Positions 55,560 to 64,000 of a stretch of DNA of 64,000 nt are shown here, piece by piece. Numbering within the stretch: the stretch's first letter is position 1; each line of letters starts with the position of its first letter. The translations under genes and the position numbers were made by a program. The notes beneath the pieces were generated by a model. That model saw only the letters and a list, made by a program, of their open reading frames with translations. It was not told the origin of the DNA and ran no database searches. Origin of the DNA: Aselliscus stoliczkanus (lineage: Eukaryota; Chordata; Mammalia; Chiroptera; Hipposideridae); assembly GCA_033961575.1 (NCBI GenBank), contig CM066738.1, forward strand, positions 70,727,478-70,791,477. Reading direction: 5' to 3'.

Positions 55560-57260
55560 TCAAATTCTAGTCAGGGAGCTAGCTACCAGGAAGGGACATT
55601 TATTTAAACCTAACTGTACTACAGGTGAGATCATTACTAGTTATAAGTAGACTATAGAGATGATGTGTTTAAGGGACAGAACCCTGGGGGCGGGGAAGGA
55701 ATAATGGAACTATAGTTAACCTTACAAATGTCTAAAGAGCAAAAATGTGGGGACAAATCAACACCAGGCTGTGAACAGTGAGAAGAAGGCTCATTGGGAG
55801 GGAAACACGGTGTGCTGCTCAAACACAGGCATCCGGACCATGCTAAATGGGGTCTGAGCCTGAGGAAGAGAAATTAACATAATGACATAAGAACAGTCAG
55901 ATCTAAACAAGGCAGAGGCAGCTCCTCAGTGTCCACTTTTGAACGGAGCGATTCAGAGTGCCACTGATTGGATGTCTGGGCCCAAGAAAAGTACCCCAAA
56001 AGCTTGGAGCTGCCTAAGGAGTAAGGCTCCAGAAAAAGGCACTGGAGTGCATTCTGCCTGGAAGGTGCTTTGAGGAGTGCTTCCAGCATAAATACTAAAG
56101 CCCAAGTTAAACCTCCTCTACACTAAGAGTAAAGGTGAGGGGGAAGCTTCCAGTGGAATCCTGCCCAACAGTTCATTACAAATGACAAAATTTAAATCTT
56201 CCATGCTTGGGTCTTCTCTGTTTGAAAGGAAAAAGCAATAGACAAGATAGTTTCCTTCTTTCATCTACTGGTGGTAGTGTGGTGGGAGACTCTTTAGGCT
56301 GTTTAGTTGCAAGGAGCTGTTAATTTAGGCTTACAAAGTGGGAGTAAATTCTTTGAAATAAAATAGAATTTATAGAGGTGAGAGTATGTAATTTAAGAAT
56401 TTTAAATATTGTATGGAAAATGGTAATACACAGGGTGTTATCTTAAAATATTTTTAATGTGTATACTATGTGTGGTCTTTGTATATTTATTTCTGAAATT
56501 CATCCCTTAATTTGGCAGAATTGTATGTGGATTGCTATAATCGTCCACCAGAGGGAGACTCAAGACTGTGTTTTCCCCTTGGGGCTCCTTCAGGTTTAAT
56601 GATTACTTTGGTCAAAATCTCTACCACATGTTGGTAGAGAGTGTGAAGCAATCTAAAATGGAGAAGAGATTTATGGTTCTGGAATGAGATAAAAAGATAA
56701 AGAGGAGAGGAGTGGTCCTGGGCTCCTTAAATATCTTGCTTTTCTCCTGGGCTGGATGACTTTCTTCTTCTTATCCTCTGGGGTCTGCAAAGAGGAACTA
56801 TTTGTCTGCCTTGGAAAGCAAAACCCTTAGAATTCCTGGCACTGTCCAAGCTGAACAAACTGCACAGGAACACTGCCACCCCATCCACCCACTGCCAAAG
56901 AAATGTGTCACTCAGCTCAAGGAGGCATTTACTAAATTTCAAGTGATCCTCCAGGGGTGACAAATGCCCTGACATGTTGGTAGACAATGAGTTTAGTCTT
57001 CTTTGGAAGGTTCCCTTTGTTAATTCACTTAACAAAGAGGAAGACTTTACTGGGGGGCAAGTACTGTTTCCCATTTTAAAAGGGGTCTCTAATAATAGGA
57101 AAGCTCTAACAATGAAATGAACCCATCATTAGAAAAATGCAAAGGCTGTTCTAAAACAGATTTCTGAACAGAACATGTTGTTAGTGTAGTTTACATTTGA
57201 GATTCCAGGAAATGTTTATATATCACCTATTATGTGCAAAGAGAGATTCAAAACTGGAAG
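55560..57260. other. Unique sequence with unsupported ORFs
   Basis: The longest ORF is 115 codons on the minus strand (56727-57074), with no recognised domain. No promoter, CpG cluster or repeat family is seen. Confidence 0.4.
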
Positions 57261-57263
57261 GCA

Positions 57264-57761
57264 TTTTTTTTTTAAAGATTTTATTGGGGAATTGGGGGAG
57301 GGGAACAGTGTTGGGGAATTGGGGAAGGGGACCCAGTCAAGTTGGTGTTCTTCAATCTTCGTTGTGGAGAGCACCAGTTGCCATCTGGCTTCCCGTTGGC
57401 AGCCTCTAAGCTCAAGGTGCTGTGTTCAATCTTAGTTGCAGGTGGGCATAGCCACCATCCCATGTGGGAGTCAAAACAGCAGCCTTGTTGTTAAGAGCAC
57501 ATGCCCTATCCACTGAGCCATCCAGGCAGCAGCTCAGCTGCCGAGTTCAGTCTTTAGTTGCAGATGGGCATAGCCCACCATTGAACAGGCAACCTTGTTG
57601 TTACACCAGCTGAGCCATCCTGCCACCTGTTGGCAGCTCAGAGACAGCTCAGCTAGAGCGCAGCATTCACTGGCCCATGTGGGAATCGAACCAGTGGCAC
57701 TGTTGCTCAGAGCACGCACTCTATGCCAACTCTTAACCAACTGAGCCACTCGGCCGGCCCC
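57264..57761 (-). mobile_element. Composite tRNA-SINE with three tRNA-like units, antisense
   Basis: Reversed tail 'aaagattttattggggaatt' at 57275, body, then three reversed heads ending near 57515 ('ccactgagccatccaggcag'), 57615 ('ccagctgagccatcctgcca') and 57760 ('ccaactgagccactcggccg'). About 500 bp, matching the three-unit copy at 36325. Target duplication is short and unclear ('aaggc'). Confidence 0.87.
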
Positions 57762-57764
57762 AAA

Positions 57765-60095
57765 GGCTTCTTGACAAACAGATATTAAGGAAAGTAGCAG
57801 TATAAGGTACTTCTGGGATTTTTCTCTTCATTATAGTTTTAAAATAAATCAAACATACAAGCTTACACAATTATTTCCATTCATGTTTACCTAATTTCTC
57901 ACATTTAGCCCCCAAACCAGACCTTGAAAATGAAAATAAAATTATGACTTCAGCTTACCACCCACTAGGGAACAAACAAACACCTCTGTATGGCTTGGCT
58001 GCAAACATTTCTTTTAATGATTTTAAATCCCACTTTATTTTAATATCCAGGACTTTGGGGCCCTGAGGGATGGGGTAAAAGTAGGGTCATAACTGAGGAG
58101 CGCTTTTCCCTTAATGTTAGTTGAGCAGGCTGATATGGAGAAGCAGTGACTGGGGTTAAGAGGATGAGCTTACAGGTCCAGAGTAGAAAAGAACCCAGGG
58201 CCTTTGCATTCTTTTCCTTGGGCTCCAATCAGCTGAAGGAACCATTGAAAGATGATATACAGGACAGGATTATTTTTTTTTAGTGAGATCCTCTCCAGCC
58301 ATGCTTTCTGATGCAAAAATGTTCTCCCCAACTCAGAGGACTGTAGGTGTTGCTGCAGCTGCAAACACTGCATGAGCTGGGCAGACAAGGGATTGCCATA
58401 TGCCTTGGCACTGGGTACCCACCGAGTCCATGGACAGAGATCTCACAATATCTGCCAGCAATTATGCAAACAAGTGGAAATTTGTCTTTGGTTCCAGAGG
58501 ATATACAATGACCTGTTTCAGTAAAACCGAAACTTAAGGAAAAACAAACCTGCATAAAACGTAAGCTTAGCTATGTCTGTTTTGGTCCTAGAGGAGCAGG
58601 GGTGATCAGAATGACTGCAGAGACTCTGACACCTCACCCCTTCCTTTTGTCCATGAACAGACAAAGAATTGCAAGAACTTTTAGAGCCCAAAGTTAATCA
58701 CTGAAAAGGATCATTTTCCCTCTCCCAGGAACAAATCTGTGAAAGAAATCTGTTGACATATTCCTGGATTGATCATAGAAACCATTTTCCTAAATAACAT
58801 CAGCTAACTCTGGATTGTAACTTTGGGACTATCCCCAAATTCATCAGGGAAATCATTAAATCTGCTCAGTTTTACCACGGTATGATACAATTTGCAAAGT
58901 TGTGTCATACAACCCCATCATGTAGATGAACATAATATTAATTAGAGATAAGCACTTGTCCAAGAACTTGCTGTAATCAGATCTTGTGGGGATTTAGCTC
59001 AATTCTTTGCCAATTAGAAATACAAAATAGACTTAGATGTAAAATAGAGTTCTCTATCTTACAGGAATAGGTTCTTGTGACTTTCTTTCTAAGAAAAAAT
59101 TTGCTCATTTCATTACAATCATCCCCCTTTCCTGATTAAAAAATCCAGTCTTATAAAGAGCCTTAATTTTTGGTATTAACTCTTAAAAACCAAATAAGTT
59201 TCTAAAAATTGCTTTTTAAAAGTAGTTTAGGCTTGATACCAAAATAATTATAGTTAAGTCATAAAAATAAAAGTTCTCATATACAAAATTCTTTTAGAAA
59301 GTCTTTTACAAGATACTAAAAATGCAAAGCTCACTGTGCATTTCTTTATAAAAAACAGAAATTAGACATGATAAAATGATCTAATTCCTTCAAAATCAAC
59401 TTTTTAATGACTTCCTAAATGACAAAATAGATTTATCTCAGAGCTAATATATGTGTGCTTCCTAATGGCAAAGTTATAAAGTCCCACAAGAATGAGTTCT
59501 AGAAAGCTCAATAACTGTACTTTTAATTTATATGTGCTAACTTTACAGTTGCGTGTATAGCTTTAAAAATCATGTTACACTTTAGTGAAACAAATCTGAT
59601 TTAATACAGTAATTTCCCCAGTGTGCCCTGGATAAATCTCAGAGAAACACATGACATAGCCAAAGGCACACAGCTAGTAGTTCAAGGCACAACCAAGCCT
59701 GGAACATAAGCATCCTAATGCATTGCTCTGTCACAGCCATCGTGATAGTCTCCTCTTCCCCAGCCTAGTCCCTCGCCAACTTAGTATGTGCCCCAAACCC
59801 TCTTCTCAATTCTGAGCCTCTGAACCTCCTGGGCCTGGCCTCTCTGATGCAGCCCTCACATCCCACCTGGCCTTCCTCAGCTCATCCTTCTCTGATCGTT
59901 CTCTGTTAATAAAACCATGTTAGCTGCCTGACCTTTTTTTCTCCATCAAAAAGCCACATACATCCCTTTCCTCAACCTGAAAGTTAATTAGTCTGCCTAC
60001 CAAGGTAACAGTTCACTTGCCTAATAAGAATAATGTAACAATAGGGTTGGCAGTTTATAGACAAAATAATAATAATTTCTATATAGTGAGCTCCC
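57765..60095. other. Unique sequence, 2.3 kb
   Basis: The largest block without a confident repeat. 59600-59740 has a possible antisense MIR ('aaggcacacagctagtagtt'). ORFs on the minus strand at 58040-58555 show no known protein. Sequence 58900-59600 is AT-rich. Confidence 0.45.
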
Positions 60096-60099
60096 ACTA

Positions 60100-60400
60100 T
60101 TACTGATTCATTTATTCATTCATTCAACATATATTCAAGAGTCACCAACTATCTGCTAGGCACATTTGAAGACTGGGGATAAAAGAGATCTTGCTATTCT
60201 TAAAATGGTTCAATAAGATCAGAATATGGAGCTCCAGAAGGGAGTGGAAAGAAATAAAGCTCAAAAGGCAAGCTGAAGGGTAAATAATGAAGGCAGTCTT
60301 GGTGCTACATGAAGGATTTTGACATTGGTCTTTTAGAAAGGAAGAAAAAGAACTTCAGTAAGGTATCAGCACTGAAGATATAGATTTGGTAGTTTTCAGT
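60100..60400 (-). repeat. L2 3' end, antisense
   Basis: 'cattcattcaacatatattc', 'ctatctgctaggcacatttg' and 'ggattttgacattggtcttt' follow the reversed L2. Confidence 0.55.
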
Positions 60401-60404
60401 GCAT

Positions 60405-61025
60405 CAATAATCCTCACCAAAATATCTAGAAAAGTCAGTTTTATTATTTCTACTTTGCAGGTTAAAAGTCTATAGTACAAATCTATTGATTTTATCTGCC
60501 AGAACCCCTTCCCTCTTCATCTAGTAACAATCTCCCCCTTCTTTTAGGAAACTGCTCTTCCTTCTGACATGTGGTTCTCCCAGGCATGTAGTTCAAGTAG
60601 AGCCAATGCAGTGTCCTGTGCCCCCCCCACCCCACCCCCCAGGGCCAGTGACCCAAGCTGGGTCATTACAGTAGCTTACATTTCTGGCCACAGTCTTAGG
60701 GTGACATGACCAGAAGGAGGAAACCCTTACCTACATTTCTCTGAGTTGTAACTGGAATAAAAGGACCCTTCCCCTCATAGCAAAGTTGTACACATGTCAG
60801 CATCTAACTACCAGCATATAGCACAGAGAGGCAGAATTGCAGTGGAAAGGAATCAAACTGGGGCCCATGAGAAGCAGAGAGAGGAGCCCCCATCACAATA
60901 AGACCTTGGTTCCTCTTCTCCTGTGTTATACCCCTGCCTTACTAGTTATATCAACAATGAATCCCTTCCAGGATCCAAGCTAGTTCAAGCTGAGTTTCTG
61001 TTACAAATAACCAGAAGTCCTGACT
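60405..61025. other. Unique sequence with a C-rich tract
   Basis: A poly-C run with A interruptions lies at about 60620-60640. No other feature recognised. Confidence 0.45.
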
Positions 61026-61029
61026 AAAA

Positions 61030-61400
61030 TAGAAATTGAGGCTTAGATAGGTTAAATGACTGGACTGAGGCAGATGGTCAGCAGAAGCTGGAGTCAAACC
61101 CAGGGCATTCTAGCCACTGCACCATGCTGCAGAGTACAGGCTTCAAAGGTAATGCCCTCTTTCTGGCTAGAGGAGAATCTCAGACTCTGTGGTTAAGTGA
61201 GTAAAAAACTAAAAGTGAGTTAAGAGGCAGGTTCAAATTCAGACAGCTCAATTACTGAAACATTAGACAAATCAATTAATTTATTTGAGCTCTATTTGTA
61301 AAATGAAATACATATCTGTCTCACTCACTTCACAGTCGTTTGGTTAATTAAGGACGCTAGTGCATGTGAGAGCATTTTGAAAACAATAAAGAACGTATCC
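61030..61400. repeat. Two MIR fragments in opposite orientation
   Basis: 61030-61135 is antisense ('attgaggcttagataggtta', 'ggagtcaaacccagggcatt'). 61195-61400 is sense ('gaggcaggttcaaattcaga', 'atctgtctcactcacttcac'). Confidence 0.6.
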
Positions 61401-61404
61401 CAAG

Positions 61405-62100
61405 GTAAGTGTTGCCAATCTCAATCAGCAATAGAAACGTGTATTAAATCCATTCTCTCTTGGTGTTTAAACCTACAGTCTTAGGGGTGGGAAATAGAAA
61501 TCCAGAATGTTATCTCATTCATGTTAATTTCCATCTGAATAAACAGTCACTTCTGTGTTATTGTTGTTGCTGAACATTTATTGAAAGCCAGACAGGGTCT
61601 TGGTGCCCTGGAAAATTCAAAATCTAGAGAAGTCTCTGGGAAAGGCAGGAAACCCAGAGCAATGCTTGGCATGGTACTTGGGAACAAGAAACCAAAGGTG
61701 TGGCTCCCAAGTCCCCTTCAGAATTAACATAGCAGTGTGTCCACATTCCTGAGCCTATTCTTCACTGCCTTTTCCATTTCCACCTCTCATGGTGCATTTA
61801 GAAGATTGGTAGAATAATTCAATGTGCGTGTCTTGGGGGACAGAGCATAATGTTCTGTAATTAGGCTTGGTTCTGTTTATTGCTGACACCACTTCATTTT
61901 GAAAACAGAACCCTGTCTTTTCCTTTGGGTATTTTTAATGACATCATAAGAATGTCAATGTGTTTCTTTGCTGTACAGGTATAGCATGCTTAGACAATAC
62001 GAGGGTCTTTGTCCTGAATATGTACATGTAAATCATATTTTGTCACAATCAAATCATATCCAAAATGCACTAGGATCCCTGTATAAACTAATATGGGAGG
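61405..62100. other. Unique sequence, no feature seen
   Basis: No assigned element or gene. Confidence 0.4.
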
Positions 62101-62104
62101 TGGT

Positions 62105-62285
62105 GTTGTGCATAGGAAAGAGTGGAGGGTGGGCATCAGAAAAATCAAGATTCAAGCATTAGTTCTATCATTTCCTACTTGTGTGACTCTTGGCAAGTCT
62201 TTTGCTCAATAGTTTCACATCTGTAAAGTGAGAATAATATGGGTTTTTGAACTACCTTATATTTTGTGAGCATCCAGTGAAATGT
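62105..62285 (+). repeat. MIR SINE
   Basis: 'ggtgttgtgcataggaaaga', 'atcatttcctacttgtgtga', 'ctcttggcaagtcttttgct' and 'catctgtaaagtgagaataa' follow sense MIR. Confidence 0.75.
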
Positions 62286-62289
62286 TTCT

Positions 62290-62690
62290 TTTGAGTTGGA
62301 TAAAGAAAGACTAAGTCCATGTCCTCTGGGATTTCAAGCCCCATTCATAAAAAAACAAAAGAAGCATTGGAAATAATAAGAAAGGAAAGGCAAAGGAAGT
62401 GAAAATGAAACCATCTCAAGAAACAGGTATATTGCTACATATAGCCAGCACTCAATACGTATTTATTGAGTGAATAAAAGAATGTACGAGTATAAGTGCC
62501 TTCACCACTGTTCACTATCCTGTGCACTGGGTAATCACAAGCAGCCCTCACCCAGCGGGCATTTACTTATCCTTACAACAAAGGCCACCAGCAACTGATC
62601 AATAAAAAAATTCATTCTTATTTTCAGAGGCCACAGTTGCACAAATTATTTGCATGCCGTAAATCATTCATTCACCTAAAGAGTCTTTTA
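62290..62690. other. Unique sequence, no feature seen
   Basis: A short L2/MIR-like end 'gtatttattgagtgaataaa' occurs at 62458; otherwise nothing assigned. Confidence 0.4.
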
Positions 62691-62694
62691 TCTC

Positions 62695-62905
62695 TCAAGA
62701 CAGTTCTCAGAATGTGCTTCTCAAGGACTTCAGAACCTATCTCAAGTTACATTTTGAAAATGTAGAATTCTGGATCTCAGCCCAGATTTGGTCAATTAAA
62801 ATCTCTGTGGATGAAACTGCATAATTTGCATTTTAACAAACACACACTCACACACAACTAACCCACTCCTATACTGTAATTCTAAAGTTTGAGAATGACT
62901 TTCAG
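62695..62905 (+). repeat. MER5-type hAT MITE, degenerate
   Basis: 'gttctcagaatgtgcttctc', 'aattctggatctcagcccag', 'gcataatttgcattttaaca' and 'taaagtttgagaatgact' give the order of an old hAT MITE with degenerate inverted ends. Confidence 0.55.
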
Positions 62906-62909
62906 ATTC

Positions 62910-63240
62910 TAGGAATGAAAACAACTATGATATCTTTGGAAAAACCTGGCTCAGTAGAAATGCCTTCAACCTCCCAGGATTTTTTATGCTAAACATAATA
63001 AACACTTCTAGCAAATCCTGGAAATTCACCATGCTATAAACACTAAAACTGTATTAAATCTATAAAAAATCAGCCGCTGAAATGCCAATGTTATATAATT
63101 ACACATGTGTCCTGCGAACTGTGATACAAATGTTATATGTTGTGTACCTAATCATCTGCTGGTTTCAGTTTTTAATATTTGGAGTTCTTAATATCTGGTT
63201 TTCTTAAAATGAGGCAAGACTAAAGTTAGGGCAAAGCTAT
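62910..63240. other. AT-rich interval, no feature seen
   Basis: No assigned element. Confidence 0.4.
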
Positions 63241-64000
63241 GGTGAACTGGGATACCATCTTTCTGGCGTTGGAGAGAACAGGTACTACATGACTGCAGGA
63301 ATAAGGCACCTAGCAACTGGGTGGTCACTTGGGGTGGTCACTGTCAAAAACTGCAAAGGGTCTGAGATTTTCCTCCAATTTCATGTTAACAAGTTAGCCT
63401 GCCACAGATCCATGGATGCTGCCAGAAGATACAAGTTTCCTGGATCAGAGAAAAGGACTTTTACTCAAGCCATAGCAAGCAGCATGAGCTGCATATTTAC
63501 ATTGGTTTCCCTTGCCTCTTGGGTCCCACAGGGCAAACTGGGGATACCTACGTGAGTGCTGTGCACATTGTGGGTTTGCATCACCACTGAGCAATCCCAG
63601 GCTTAGGAAACCAAAAATCTTATAATGGAAGCAAACCTGCCCATCCTTTGCTCCAGGGGCAGACTTTATTACACCTGACACAAGCAAACTTCTGTTCTGG
63701 ATGGAGACACCATCTCTAGGTTGCAAGCCCATTCACTATAAAACACCCTGGAAAACAGTCTGGAACAAAAGGCTGTCAGTGCCTCTGCTCACCAGATGTG
63801 CAAGAGGCCAAGGTAGAATTGTCTCCCAACAATGACAGCAGGTTCTGGCAAAGACCTGAAGTTACAGAGTCACAACAACATTAGCCCATCATATCATTCA
63901 TTTGCCCCCAAAGAAGGCTTGGTGACAGAAAACCCTACCTCCACTACTTCTGTCAAGAAAACATAGGCAGAGCACGACGTTTGGTACACAATAGTTATTC
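63240..64000 (-). repeat. Possible LTR (solo), antisense, running to the window edge
   Basis: Read in reverse, 'gagtaaaagtccttttctct' followed by 'gatccaggaaac' and an end 'ccatggatctgtggcaggct' resembles an LTR R/U5 region with a polyadenylation signal one base from AATAAA. The plus-strand 88-codon ORF and minus-strand 95-codon ORF across it have no known protein. The family is not assigned and the left and right boundaries are unclear. Confidence 0.3.

Noticed and set aside
56727..57074. 115-codon minus-strand ORF as a gene or exon
   Set aside because: No domain seen and no convincing splice sites at its edges.
1..64000. A new multi-gene biological system
   Set aside because: There is no gene cluster here. 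The structure in the window is explained by transposons, their nesting and simple repeats.
1..64000. Primate or rodent origin
   Set aside because: There are no Alu, B1, B2 or ID elements; the young SINEs are a different tRNA-derived set.

Overview
This 64 kb window is AT-rich mammalian nuclear DNA. I found no protein-coding exon, CpG island, rRNA gene or functional tRNA gene that I can support. No long ORF looks like a host gene; the longest ones fall inside SINEs, L1 copies or low-complexity runs. The window is best read as intergenic or deep intronic sequence, and the sequence does not say which.

Organism: L1, L2, MIR, MER5/MER20-type hAT elements and Tigger1 make it a placental mammal. 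There are no Alu, B1/B2, carnivore Can-SINE or equine ERE copies. The young SINEs are tRNA-derived, often with two or three tRNA-like heads in tandem, and end in a CCCCAATTCCCCAATAAAAT-type tail. From memory this resembles the tRNA-SINEs of yinpterochiropteran (rhinolophoid) bats. Several cut-and-paste DNA transposons fit a bat too. A colugo or another lineage with tRNA-Ile-type SINEs is the main alternative. I could not align anything, so the assignment is an inference.

Layout: 0-4.2 kb holds L2 and MIR remnants, a mariner relic with long inverted arms and four SINEs. 6.4-8.2 kb is a DNA-transposon cluster (TA-flanked MITE, internally deleted mariner, Tigger MITE). 10.3-13.2 kb is L2 and an L1 5' region. 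13.8-14.8 kb is a decayed retroviral env relic. 18.3-19.1 and 22.2-22.6 kb are CR1/L3-type LINE remnants, among the oldest material here. 26.9-28.0 kb is an old L1. 32-37 kb is a deep nest: old L1, split by Tigger1, itself split by an antisense L1, then hit by a composite SINE whose tail became a GGAA microsatellite. 44.3-47.6 kb is a second nest: L2 split by a pogo/Tigger-like transposon that carries two SINEs. 50.0-51.6 kb is a young, 5'-truncated L1 with an exact 17-bp target duplication. 52.4-55.6 kb is two older L1 copies. 55.6-64 kb is mostly unique sequence with MIR/L2 fragments and one possible LTR.

The elements do not form a pathway. What can be read is the order of insertion. The most interesting points are the four head-only SINEs with their own target duplications, two SINEs that used the same target site, the mariner inverted repeat, the preserved CR1/L3 segment, and the two nests.
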